This document shows, piece after piece, positions 41,435-53,594 of a DNA stretch of 64,000 nucleotides. The stretch's first letter is position 1. Every line of letters begins with the position of its first letter. The translations under genes were made by a program, and so were the position numbers. The notes beneath the pieces are model-generated. The model searched no databases, was not told the origin of the DNA, and saw nothing but the letters and a program-made list of their open reading frames with translations. The stretch is from Xenoacremonium recifei (Eukaryota > Ascomycota > Sordariomycetes > Hypocreales > Nectriaceae), in assembly GCA_012184525.1 (NCBI GenBank), contig WOFQ01000029.1:248001-312000 (forward strand), in the 5' to 3' direction.

Positions 41435-43443
41435 ATGGTCTTCACACCTCCATCATGGGTTCCTCCACTGCCCTTCGGTACAGACACCTGCTCCCCCGCT
41501 CGCTCGCGTGCTGTCTCTAACCCGCCGCAGATCCTCCCGACTCCATCACCATCGCCGAGTTCATGAGCAATGAGGCGTATGGCCGCCAGCCGCTCGCGGA
41601 CTCGCGCCCGCCCTTCACCTGCGGCGTGACGGGCAAGACGTACAGCGCGAATCAGGTCATTGAGCGCGAGACGCTGCTTGCCCGGGCTATTGCCAAACAC
41701 CTGGGCTTCGATCCGCGCGAGGGCACGGAATGGGACCGCGTTGTCGGCCTGTTCTCGCTCAACACGGTGTGTTTGTCCCTCGTTCATGTAGAGAAGGCTC
41801 TGCTCATGCGCATCCTAGATCGACTACATCCCCTTCACGCACGCTGTGCACCGCCTGTCGGGAATCGTCACGCCCGCCAGCGCCGCATACTCGGCGCCAG
41901 AACTCGAGCACCAGCTGCGCTCCGCCGGCGCAAAGGCCCTCTTCACCTGCATCCCCTTGCTCGAGACAGCGCTCGCCGCCGCATCTGCCGTGGGCATCCC
42001 CGAGGACCGCATCTTCCTGCTGCCGGTACCAGGCGTATCCAAGCAGACGTCTTTCAAGACCATCGACGACCTCATCGAAGAGGGCAAATCACTGCCCGAG
42101 ACGCCGCCGCTCAAGTGGTGCAAGGGCCAGGGCGCGCGGCAAGTCGCCTTTCTCTGCTACTCCAGCGGCACATCTGGCCTGCCCGTAAGCATGATCCCGC
42201 TCCTCCATGACCTGATGTGTGTGTGTGTGCTAACTTTCCGCCAGAAAGCCGTCATGATCTCGCACCGCAACGTCATCGCCAACGTGATGCAGATGCGCAC
42301 GCACGAGGGCGTCGGCCGCAAGGCGCAGGGCTTCTCGACGCAGACATCGCTCGGCCTACTGCCCTTCAGCCACATCTACGGGCTCGTGCCCATTGCACAT
42401 GTCAGCGCGTACTGCGGCGACCAATGCATCGTGCTGCCGCGCTTCGAGCTAAAGGCTTTCCTAGGCGCGGTGCAGCGCTTCCGTATTGAGCAGTGTAGTA
42501 TCGTGCCGCCTATTCTCATCCAGATGCTGAGCCACTGGGATGTGTGCGAGAAGTACGATATCAGCTCGATCCGCGTCGTGTATACGGGCGCCGCGCCGCT
42601 GGGTGTTGAGACGGTGGCTGAGGCAAAGAAGAAGAATCCGCGGTGGAAGGTCGTCCAGGGTTATGGTGAGGAGATCTTGATGCCATGTCAGCTTACTTAT
42701 GTTTAACTAACACGCGGGCCAGGTATGACGGAGACGTCCACTGTTGTCTTTTCCACTAGTGAGACCGATGTGCTTCCCGGGTCGTCCGGCTCACTGCTGC
42801 CCAGTATCAAGGCCAAGATTGTCGATCCAGACGGCAAGGAAATCACCGCTCATGAGACGCCCGGCGAGCTTCTCGTCCAGGGACCGGCCGTAGTGCTCGG
42901 CTATCTCCATAACGAGAAAGCCACGGCCGAGACCTTCATTCATGATGATGATGGCCGCTGGATCCGCACAGGCGATGAGGTGATTGTGCGAAAATCGCCC
43001 CAAGGTCACGAACATTTCCTCGTCGTCGACCGCATCAAGGAGCTCATCAAAGTCAAGGTACACCACTCACTCACTCCCCCTACCATCCCAATGACTGATT
43101 AGTATTCCAGGGTCATCAAGTCGCTCCCGCAGAGCTGGAAGCTCACCTCTTAACACACCCTTTCGTCGACGATTGCGCCGTCATCCAAGTACCCGACAAG
43201 CGCGCTGGCGAAGTCCCCAAGGCATTCATCGTGAAGAACCCCGCAACAGCAGGCCAATCCGACGAAGAGATCACCAAGGCGATCAACAAACACGTCGAAG
43301 AGCACAAGGCACGCCATAAGTGGCTCAAGGGCGGCATCGAGTTTATCGACATCGTGCCCAAGAGCCCCAGCGGCAAGATCCTGCGGCGCCTACTGCGAGA
43401 TAAGGAAAAGAAGGCACGGAAGGCCGAGGGAGCAAAGATATAG
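41435..43443 (+). CDS. Acyl-CoA ligase, 4-coumarate-CoA-ligase-like, probably peroxisomal
   Basis: Six exons, 41435-41477, 41531-41766, 41819-42184, 42245-42665, 42723-43057 and 43111-43443, all in frame; 577 aa. Adenylate-forming motifs appear in order: the AMP-binding SSGTSGLPKAVMISH (spanning the third intron), YTGAAPLG, QGYGMTETS (spanning the fourth), RWIRTGDE, VDRIKELIKVKGHQVAP (spanning the fifth) and the catalytic-lysine end KSPSGKILRRLLR. It joins CoA to a carboxylic acid by way of an acyl-adenylate. The protein ends -AKI, an accepted variant of the PTS1 peroxisome signal, and related fungal enzymes are peroxisomal. The substrate could be a phenylpropanoid or medium-chain acid. The third intron contains a TG dinucleotide run. 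Confidence 0.92.
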
Positions 43444-44264
43444 AATTTCTCGCAGGATTGTGAACGTTGAGTTATCATGTGTGCCCGTTTCTGGAAGTAG
43501 CCGAGCGAAGAGAGCGCATGGCTTTTATCCATTTCAGCCGGTGTGAGAGTCGATCGAATGTTTGTACAGAGACATGGTGAAGGTGATTTATGATGATGCC
43601 ACGCAAGGTGCATGAGGGTTTCTAGATCCTTAGACACGTTAGGGAGTCAGAGTCAAAGCTGTGAAGATATTATTCAAGAGGAGAAGGTTGGCGGCGTACA
43701 AACTGTTAAGTTAGCAAAGTCGGACAAATTCTTAATCGCAAGAGCACCAAAGAGAGATCAGCCATTCAAAGCTTCAAGCGCTTCCGTACCACATCGGTGA
43801 CAGAGCGGAGATATTATCTAAGACATCACTTGCAGAGCATTCACTTAGACCCAGCATCACAATCACTTGCGACAAGTCAATTCGAGCACTCCATCGCTAT
43901 TGAAATAGGTTTTAAATAAACAGAATAAGGATCGATATTAATATTACACAAACCAGCCCAGCGGGTATATAATGCTCTACATGCATTTCGGCTCAGCCAG
44001 CGATTTCCCTTGCTCTTTTTTCTTTACCCTCATCTCAAGGAGGGATTGATAAAAGTCCCTCAAGTCCACACCAATGCATTTGTTCGTAAGGATCGTAAGA
44101 ATGATATATGTTGATCGACAGGCGGAGACGCTCATAGAGCGCTCAAGCCGTCTCAGGGTGTGTACATGTGCCATACAGAATTGTTCCGCCTCAGAGATAC
44201 ACAGACCTTAATCTATAGATGACAAGGAAAAACAGAGAGTATGTGCAGAAGACACATTGGTCCC
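43444..44264. other. Intergenic, convergent 3' flanks, 820 bp
   Basis: Both neighbours end here. I see no gene; AT-rich near 43900-43970. Confidence 0.5.
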
Positions 44265-46887
44265 TTACAGGGCCATGGCGACAGCCACGACGGCAGCGGC
44301 AATGCCCATGCCGAAGCGGGAAGCACCAGCGGTGACGGGGACGACACCGGTGGTCGTGGGGACGGCCACACCACCAGTACCGGCAGCAGTAGGTCGGCTG
44401 GTGATGAGGGTGGCCGGGTTGGTGCCGACAGGAGTGGCAACAGCCGTCGTGGCAGGGGGGATGACTGCGACACCGCCAGTGGTACCGGTGGTGAAGCCAA
44501 CCTGGGGAACAGTGATGGCAGTCGAGATGGTCTTGACGGTGCTGCTGCCGACGACAGTGGTGCCGCCAGTGACGCAGGGCTCAGTAACAGTGGTAGCGAC
44601 GACCACGGTGGTGTAGTGAGCAGCGGTGATGGTGGGCACAGCAGTGACGGTGATGATGGTGGTGACGCTGGCAGCGCCGGTGGCGATGGCGGGGTTGCTG
44701 CTGGCGTAGGGAGCGCAGATGCCCTGGAAGAAGGAGACGGCCTCGGAGATGATGTCGTCAGACTCACCGTGAGCGTACAGGCACTCGAAGATGGAGTTGA
44801 CGTAGCTCGTGGAGGGGCAGTAGCAAGCAACGTCGGTGTTGTCCTTGCAGTGGTCGACCATGTACAGGAAGGTGTTGAGGCAGCTGGGCACGACGCTGGG
44901 GCAGGGGAGAGTCTCCTCGGACGAGGCAGGGCCAGTGGAAGAAGCGCCAGCCTTGACGGTGGTGGCAGCGACAGAGCCAGTGGTCACAGCGCCGGCAGAA
45001 GAGGCACCGCCAGTGGGAGCGACGTAAGCAGGGGTAGTGACCTTGGTGACGTGAGTGACGCTCTTGCCAGTGCGAGTCTCAGTGACGGGGCAGATCGTGG
45101 TGCTGACAGCAATGGTCTCGGTGACGACAACGACGGTCTGCGAGCGAGCAGGGCAGTTGGTGATCGAGGCAGCGCAGCTGGTGACGGTGTGGACCGAAGT
45201 GGTGAAGACAGTGGAGGTGCTCTGGAAGGTGGTGACTTGGGTGGTCTCAATGACAGAGGTCTCAACGACGGTGGTGCCAACAGCAGGGACAGTGGTCGTG
45301 CCAGCGGGAGCAGTGGTCTCCTCACCAGGGGCGGAGGTGGTGACAGCGAGAGCGCCGGAAGTGGTCTCAGCACCGGGAGCAGAGGTGGTTCCAGCAGGGA
45401 CGGTAGTCTCAGCACCGGGGGTGGTGGTCTCGCCAGCGGGCACAGAGGTGGTGCCGACAGCGCCAGGAGTGGTGGTCTCAGCAGCAGGGACGGAAGTGGT
45501 CTCCTCGCCAGCAGGGACGGAGGTAGTGCCAGCAGCACCGGGAGTGGTGGTCTCGGCGCCGGGAGTGGTAGTCTCAGCAGCAGGGACAGAGGTGGTCTCA
45601 GCACCGGGGGCGGTGGTAGTCTCGGCACCAGGAGCAGTGGTAGTCTCACCAACAGGGACGGAAGTGGTACCAGCAGCGCCAGGAGTAGTGGTCTCGGCAC
45701 CAGGGGCGGTCGTGGTCTCACCAGCGGGAACAGAGGTGGTAGCAGCGACGCCGGGAGCGGTGGTAGTGCCGGCGCAGTCGGGACCCTCACAGCCGACGGA
45801 GGTGGAGCCAGCCGGGACGGAAGTGGTACCGGCGCACTCGGCACCCTCACAAGGAACAGAGGTAGTACCAGCGGGAGCAGTGGTCTCTACACCAGGGGCA
45901 GTAGTGGTAACAGCGCCGCAGTCGGGACCAGTGCATCCGTGGACGGGCGTAGTGGTAGCAGCGCCGCCGCAGTCAGGACCCTCGCAGCCAGCAGTGGTAG
46001 TCTCCTCCTCGCAGTCGGAAGTGGTCGTCTCAGAGCCCTCGCAGTCGGGACCCTCACAGCCGGCAGTGGTAGTAGCGACGACAGCGGAGGTGGTAGCAGC
46101 ACCGCAGTCAGGGCCATAGCAGCAGTCAGAGCCCTGGCAGCCGGCAGAGGTGGTGGCAACGAAAACGGAGGTGGTAGCACCGCCGCAGTCGGGACCGTAG
46201 CAGCCAGCAGTGGTAGAGGGCGAAGAGTAGGCAGTGGTAGTGGCAGAGCCGCAGTCGAAGTGAACCTTGTGGACGCCAACGCTGCAGGTGGACTTGGGCT
46301 TACCCTGCTCGGGGTAGACGAAGGTGACCTTGGTGGCACCACCACACTGGGTGTTGTAGACAGTGGTACCCTCGCTGGAGCAGTCGGAGGACTGCTTGCA
46401 AGTAGAGCCGTCGGGCATGCTGTAGTGGAATTCCATTCGGCAGTCGAACTCGGTGCTGATGTCGAAGTGGCTGATGGAGAACGAGCTGATGTCGCTGGAG
46501 GTACCGCAGTTGCCGCTGGTGCAACCGAACGAAGGGCAGCTGGAGACATCGGAGCTGCAAGAAGAAGTGATGCACTTGCCGCTGGAAGTACGCTTTGCAA
46601 AATGATCACGCTTGAGGAAACTGTTCTCACAGGTCCAGCCCGAGAAGTCCCAACCGTCATAATTGCTAAAGCTTCCGGTGCTGAGGCCCGACCAAGACCA
46701 ACCGCTCGACTGAGAGGAGTCACATTTGTTGTCGGTGTTGCTGGGGCAAGAGAACGACTTGGCGTTTTGGAACTACATAGCCCAAGTCAGTTGAAGTCCA
46801 AGCGTACCAATACTGCGCTCAACTTACAGAGGCAGAGACCTGGCCAAGGCCGGCGGCCAGAGCCAAGAGGGCGAAGGAGTTCTTCAT
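44265..46887 (-). CDS. Mucin-like GPI-anchored cell-wall protein with Cys-rich motifs
   Basis: Two exons, 46887-46828 and 46772-44265, join in frame; 855 aa. A 20-residue signal peptide (MKNSFALLALAAGLGQVSAS) coincides with exon 1. Next is a Cys-rich region (about 21-185) with a KR site (SFLKRDHFAKR). Then about 320 residues of Thr/Ser/Pro/Gly repeats mix C-x-G-P/S-D-C units with ETTTPGAE-, TTSVPAGE- and TTAPG-type units. A smaller Cys domain near 642-714 (seven Cys, containing HCKDNTDVACYCP) looks like a CFEM-related module but lacks one of eight cysteines. The tail ends in a GPI-type hydrophobic segment (FGMGIAAAVVAVAMAL). Expected on the cell surface as an adhesin or wall protein. The composition opens a spurious 895-codon frame on the other strand. 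Confidence 0.88.
45270..46230. repeat. Coding tandem repeats of the mucin-like protein
   Basis: Degenerate 15-45 bp units rich in GTGGTCTC/AGCACCGGG on the plus strand, encoding Thr-rich repeats with PGAE and SVPAGE (and C-x-G-P-D-C in the 5' half of the tract, nearer 46230). Such tracts vary in length between strains in fungal wall proteins. Confidence 0.8.
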
Positions 46888-47127
46888 GTTGTTGGAGTTG
46901 TTCAAACGATAGTAGTTGGTATCGATAGCGAGTGTGTTTGTTCAATAGCGATCAAGTGTGGTTACAAGAAAAGTTGCAATAAGAGACAGTGTCAAAGGAA
47001 ACGAATGACTTTGAGCACCAAGAAAGAAAAGATAGTGTTTGATAGAGCGTACTAAGAAAAAGGAAAAGAAAATGTGTGTGATGGAACAAGAGAAGAGGCC
47101 ATGAGAAGGGCGGGCATGCGAAGTGAC

Positions 47128-47133
47128 TATATA
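47128..47133 (-). promoter_or_regulatory. TATA box of the mucin-like gene
   Basis: TATATA on the minus strand about 240 bp before the start codon at 46887, upstream of an A/C/T-rich leader. The position suits a highly expressed wall protein gene. Confidence 0.45.
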
Positions 47134-50100
47134 CTCAACCAACTTGGCCACCGGCCCTGGGACAGAGCGGGAGGAGAGGTCACCCCCCGCGGCCTCTCAG
47201 TCGGTGGCTTGCATGGATCGAACAAAGACCGGCCAGCCCGGCATCTGTGACCAGGGGAGGTCCATCATGGCCAGTGGGGTTTGGGCATTGGCGATGTCCA
47301 ACCCCTTGTCTGGCTGGTTGGTCTCGAGCACGGCTGGTGGAGGTGACGAGAGAGAACGGTGGCCGCTCCTGAAGCGTGCAGCCCAGACGACCACGCTCTC
47401 CGGTGAAGTGGTGTTGGACAAGCGGTTTGGCAGCGCGCGGCTCCATGGTCGAGCCAGGGGGCATGGATCTTGGGACCAGGACCAGGGTCCCACGCCCATC
47501 CAGCAAGCAGCCGCTCAGAAAAGCGAGCTAGACTTGTCCTCCAAACCTCCACCGTCGGGGGATATTGCAGGGGACTGGGTCTCTGCCTCAGTTGCCGCGG
47601 CCACTTGGACGTTGCAAGGAGAAATCGCAGTGGTGGACCCAGATTGATGGCATGGATGGACTGATTGCCCGGCGCTCTGGCACCACGGAGGAATCGACGA
47701 CAACCAATGCTCTCCCTGCACGGGCGACCTGATCTTGCAACCTGGGGGGTGGCTGTACCTGAAAGCTCGCCTCTTTTTTGCTTTGATTCATGCTTAACTC
47801 AAAATGCGTTGCAGGTGTCTCATGCTGCTCCATCGTGCTTTGTCCTGCGCTGGAGGAGGGAGAACTGTGATCCAATGCCTCTCCTTCACCCTGTGATGCC
47901 CTGGCACGGATCCCGGGATCCAGCCCTGGAGGGGTCCCCTGAATCCGCAACGTTGCCGCTCCGCCGGATACTAACTTTGGAACAGGCCCCCATAAGGAGT
48001 AAGACGGTTAAATCTTTGTGTGCTTCTCCCGTTTCTTTGATCGACGACGTGCCTGTGGGCGTCAGCAGAGCCGCCATGAATGCCGTGCGTCTATCCTGCA
48101 GCCAGACTCAGCCTAAGCGCGGGGGCGCCAGATAGAGTAGAAGCACAGTTGTCTCGACCTGAGCCTGTAACAGCCCAACTGCGGCGGTGGCGGAGACGGT
48201 CCACGGGAGGGACAGAAATAGAGAGGGAAATAAAGGCTCGAATCGGGGTGGCGGCGAAACGAAACAAAGGCGGGAGCGATAATTCGCTGCCCCCGTTCGG
48301 AGCTCGGAGCTGGGAGGTTGATGCAAAGACTGAGTTGAGGATGGTTGGTTCCAGGGCCAGGCCAGGCGAGTTCAGGTACGTACCGTGGACTCCCTTCCGC
48401 CCTGGAGCCTGTCAACTGACTCATCCCCACTGCAGCATGACCCAACTGGAACAGCGGGAAAGCACAGTCCGCTGCTACTGGGCGCCTTCCTTGAGAGGGT
48501 TTCTGGCCTGTATCCCCGCGCGTCCCCTGGTTGGGCAAGTGCCAAGCACGTTGAAACGACACAGCCACCCGGCACTCTTAACACTGGCGTTAAGGGGAGG
48601 GTTCCAGGCAGGAACGGGCGAGCGACTACTGCAGGAACAGCGACCCTCCACCAATGGGAAGCGGCAGCGAGCGGCCGGACTGGCGACCTGACGGAGGCCT
48701 TCAAGGTTGTAGGGGGGCCAGAGCCTGGCCAGGCTTTTTAGGGGACGGATACAGTGGCTACGGAGGGTTTGGTCCCTGAGTCCCAGCGTTCCCCTTCCCC
48801 AGAATGTACTGACAGATGTGCTGCCTCTCGCTAACCTGCGGGTTCCTGGCTAGAGCTGCGGGCCAATATGGCCGAGCCAGGATCCCGCCGCCACGATTCA
48901 TGCGGCCCTCTGCTATCAATCTCGTGCACTGCGACGGTGCAATCACTTTCTTCATATCGGCAAATCGTACATACGAGCTTCCAATATCAATGTCGCTTGA
49001 GGCACAGGCCAGTGGAGGACAGCTGGAAGCCATCGTGTGCTTTACAACACAACAACAACAAACAAGGAAGGAGTTCCGCAACAACACTTCAGCTCGGTAT
49101 AATGGAATAGCAGGAACTCGTCACCTCTTCCTTCCCACGTGGTGTAGGCATACGTCACTCTCCTGCAAGTTAAATTACACATCCTCAACGGCGAGGCTGA
49201 TAATTTTCCGGGCAAACGAAACATCTCGAACTTGGAGCCAGAGTCTTCTGCCTTTCCTCATTCCCGTCTAGCAGCCCTCCCATCGGCACAATCCAGATCA
49301 ACTTCGTTCCGAGCTTTCTCCACTGAGCTCTTCGCTTTCACGCAAGTCACACGGCCATTGAGGCCCTCCCCGTCACCGTTTCCACCGCTCCCCCGTCTCG
49401 TTACCGGGGTTCATCGGAGAACAACCAGTCGGCGCGCTTCTTCACGGCATCCAGGCCAGGGCTCGCGCCCGGGGTCGCTGCTCTAATAGTGCTGGGCTGG
49501 AGGACAGTCCCATCGCCCTCAGCACAATCGCGGGATCGCGCGTGCAAGGGCATCGTAGCCTGGCCTCTCTAGGCCTGTCTCCCGTCGCATGGGCACTTTT
49601 TGCAGTGGGCTGACTGACCAGGTTCCATGACCCGGTCCTCACGCTGCCAGTCGATAGCTTCCGCTACCGTAATGAAGCGGAACCTCGCCTCGACCACCGA
49701 TCATTTCCCAATGCTTGGCTTTCGACGTCAACAGTGCCGTTTTGCCAGTGACAACAAGCAGGAAAGGGGTTTTCAATGAGAGCACGTTGCAAAGCGACAA
49801 CAATCCCCTCCAATGGAGAAGAGGAAACGAAGGGCATGACGACAGACGCAAGACACTAACCCAACAACGCAGCATGGATCCGTCAAGTCTCCAGCCTTGT
49901 GACTACTATGAACAACGATTAATTAAAGACTTAGCATCACGAATGGAGCCTCGTGGAATTTCTTTTTCAGCTTTCTCCGTTCAGATGCTCGACAACTGTC
50001 AGTCCATTTTTAGATTCAGCGGCAGTGCGATGTCTCTCTTGCTGCCAATTGCCGTCAAAAGAAACGTCCAGAAAGGATCCATGTGGCGCCAGGGCGCATG

Positions 50101-52752
50101 TTTCAACATCAGGACGGCGGTGCGCCAATGAGGTCGAGACTGAGAGGGTCTAGCCTTGCAAGTTGGTCCTCCTTGGGAACAAGCCGAAAGCGGGTTGCGG
50201 CACGTCTGGCCAGTCACCACCGTTCAAATCTGTATGTCTCACAGTTTGTCGAGATGCCCAGGCGGATGGGGCGATCAGCTGGCGCTGGTGCTGCCTTTCG
50301 CAGATTGATGGAGCCAGAGATGCTGTCAGCAGCCAAGATCTTCTTCCTTGCCGCCCCCCTACTGGTCGGAGTCTGTCAAGCTTAACCGCCCAGGAACCCA
50401 GCGAGCCGCCCGAGACGAGACCAGGTGAAACACGACGATCTCACTGGTTTTCGGTTGCGCTTCCGAACATCTTCGCGCTTAGGGTCGCGGATACGGTCAC
50501 TGCTTAACCTTAGATCTTGTTCTGCGAGGCCAAGTGATGAGCGGAAGGCTCCGTCGTCTGCCAAGGTCGCCATCATCGATGACTTACACGCTGCCCACGG
50601 GATCCTCTCTCATCAAACGACACCGGAAACTTTTCCAGTCACCAGAACAGGTCGTGGCAACCCTTTCGAGCTGAAGGGCACCGCTGTCGTTGCCCAAAAC
50701 AGCCACGTTCTCTTTTGGGGACTCACCTGAATCTGGCGATACCCAACTTGGACTTCTCGAACGCCTCGCGCGCCCCTGTCTAATTTCCCAGTCGTCTGTC
50801 GTGGCCGCTTGGACGCGTCCGTGGCCCCGGGTGCCGTCGCCGGCTCGGCGCCGCTGCTTTAGCCCGAAAGAGCCCGGATGTTCCAGACTCCTTGCCTCTC
50901 GCACTCTCACACTAACAGCGTCGTACTGTGTTTGCTTTGTTCTTGTGATAGCACATTCAGCTGATGGGGCCGTCACTAGAAAACTTAGCCTTGGTGATGA
51001 AGAGTCAACTAAGACACGTTCACCGGAAACCTCATTTTGTCGACCTCTCGCCGTCCCATTTTTCTATCGTTCACCTGGGCTAAGATGGTTTCCACCGCGA
51101 CTAAACAGTAATTCGTGAAGCCTCTTGTTTCAATTGAGATGCCTTACCGTCCTCTGTCTCCACGAGAGGATTCCCGATCTTGCTCTCGAATCGATCTTCA
51201 CAGGGGCCATCCCGCACAACCTTGTCTCTTCACGCTAATCCTTCAGCCCGACAGAATGCCAGCATGGCCAGGACCAACAACTCATCACTTCCCTCTCGAG
51301 ATGGCGGAGTGATGATCATGTTTGTGATTAATCGCTTGTCACCCGAGACGTGTCGCTTGGTCGGGTGCTCGCTCTGCGTGCGTCCCCGAGTCAACACCGA
51401 CCTCCATAGCCTGGCCGATGTCACAGCGTGATTGCAACCTCATAGGTGACCGGGGTTGCAGCCTCGTCGGGGCCGGCTCCGCGCAACGGCTGGCTCGTCA
51501 GGAGGTGCCAGGGTTCTTCGCAAGCGTCGTCTTTTCCTCTGCCTCCACGTTTCGACTTGCGGTGGTGCCCTTCTGGGCTGACAGTTTCCTATAGTCACCG
51601 TCAAGGCCGTCTTCCTCCGAGTCGCGGATACATCACCAACAAGCCTAGCCTAACGGTGCTTTTGCGGAGAGGTTGGAGGGTCGCATGCAGAGGAATCTTT
51701 GAAAAGCGACAGCGACGGGTTCTCGTCGGGCCAGACCAGAATCACAGTTGACGCGTGTTCCTGTATTCCGCCGTGGAGAAGTAATTACATTGGGTGCTAC
51801 ACAAACGGCCCATGAACCTCGTACGTTTCCCTCTAGTGCAGCATGAGTTTATGGTCCCTGACCATCACAGCTGGACGACAGGAAAAAGCATGAACAATCA
51901 CATCACGTCCGTGTTCTGTTCATCCAGGTTGGATGGGGTTGAATCGATATGCCTCCTCAATCATCACAGACAAGCTTCTTTTCGAAACCCCTAGGCTTCC
52001 TACTTGGGGTAGAATCCCCACTGATCGCCACTCAAGGAAACTTCTCTCGTTTCATCTATTCCTGCACCGAATTGTCCGATAGGGTGCATCTTGAACCCTT
52101 CCAAACGCATTGAGCAGCCAGCCACGATCATGCCAACTCTTTCCAGGGTCCAGCATGCTGGCAGCTTGGCAGCATCAGAAATATTATCAGATCCACCGAC
52201 AACAAGCTGGTCTGTGAAGCATCCGCATTGCCGAAGTACGTGGCTCAACGATTGGTGCGACTGTTTGACAGGTCGCCCAGAGCGGTAGTACGCTCCCCTT
52301 TCGAGGCAAGCCAGTCCCCTGCTTCAGCTGAACCCAGGTTTCCTTTCCTCGTATAGCCCCTGAGATAGGCTGTTTCGAATCAACACCTGAGGCAAGGCGA
52401 TGGAAATTCCTGCATTGGGATGAGTTAGGAGGTGGCAGTGAAGGCTCCTCTCCATGTGTGTGAAAATGCTTGGCTCAAAGCAGTGGATTCATCGACTCGG
52501 CGTTGTTCCATCCAGATTGGGTGAATAGAAGCCGCATGAGCACGGCACTTCACGAATGTCCAAGGAGGGATAGATGACGAGTCGGGAAAATGGGCACGGG
52601 ATTGTTCCATGCCTATGCGGTGCCCGCGAGGCCTACGTAGTCTTCGGCACTTTGCTAGCGAGCTCTCGCCAACTACAGACTCTGTGGTCTCCCAGATCGA
52701 GACAGGAACCCAACGGCTGAGAGGTAGGTTTGCTACGGAGTAACGAAAGGCT

Positions 52753-52778
52753 CTTCGTCGAAGAAGCCTTCGTCGAAG
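52753..52778. repeat. Pair of identical 11 bp near-palindromes
   Basis: CTTCGTCGAAG at 52753-52763 and again at 52768-52778. Either copy could form a tight hairpin. It lies about 820 bp upstream of the Asn-rich gene. Confidence 0.5.
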
Positions 52779-53594
52779 CCTGAGACGGTCCTCTGCTTTC
52801 CACCCTCTGCTACTGAATTCTCTGGACAGATGCAGCCAGTATGCTCTAACAGACTGAACCAGTCATCGACCCCCTCCTCCTGATGCAAGCCTTCTGTCAA
52901 CATCCAACTCCCACTCGCGGTCCCTTTCGTAGCTCAACCGACAAATTTCACCCGAGCGGACCGGTGCAGCAGCCCGTCACTGCCGAGAAGACCGAATTCT
53001 AAGCTGCGTCATATACGATTTGTCGCCTCTCGGGCTCTCGGGGTCTAAAAAATGAGAGTGCATATGACCATTGCAGACGCGAGTCGTCATCAAGCTTTTT
53101 TTGGAATATCGTTCAATCTCTTTCCAAAGTCTGTCGGACTGCGATCCCTGAATTTGCCAGATTTGTTGTTCTGCTTCTTAGGCAGATCCTTCGGAACAGT
53201 GCTACACTGCGCGGGGATCGAACACTGTCGAGACGGTGAGTTAGAGCTGGGAAAGATACCCATGGCCCATACGGACAATGGAACGGGTAAGTCAGGAGTT
53301 TGAACAGGCCTAGAAACACAATAACTTTCTTTGGGTGGTTAATACAGATGGGAGTGTTCATTGTAGAAGAGGTAAGAGAACAGTCGCCCACTATCTCCAC
53401 TAGCCATGTTCGCACAACAAAGAACAGTGAACAAATCGAAGAGATTAATACCCAGGCACAACCACCCATTTCTTAAGTGTGAGCAAAGATCAGAGAAATT
53501 TAGAGTTCCAAATTACGCTACAACACTAGCGACTGCCCAGCTTCACTCATTTACAACGCACAGAAACCTACCGCTTCTTTCGAAGATCAGCATC

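Larger units (their letters stand above)
46888..53594. other. Long stretch without a recognisable gene, 6.7 kb
   Basis: Promoter and 5' leader of the mucin gene occupy the first 300 bp. The remaining part up to the Asn-rich gene has many ORFs of 60-200 codons on all frames. None has a motif, a convincing start with splice partners, or similarity to its neighbours. Base composition is ordinary, not the AT-rich state left by repeat-induced mutation. I find no rRNA, tRNA or transposon ends. It may hold long 5' leaders or non-coding RNA. Confidence 0.5.

Noticed and set aside
44241..46928. An 895-codon open frame on the plus strand over the mucin-like gene, Gly/Ser/Asp-rich
   Set aside because: It is the mirror of Thr/Ser/Ala/Pro codons (ACC, GCC, TCC), which give no stops on the other strand. 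It has no domain, and the minus strand has a signal peptide, spliced start and GPI tail.
47123..51118. Many 100-200 codon ORFs on both strands in the gene-poor stretch
   Set aside because: Overlapping frames on opposite strands, Arg/Ser/Pro-rich chance composition, no conserved motif, no consistent splice models.
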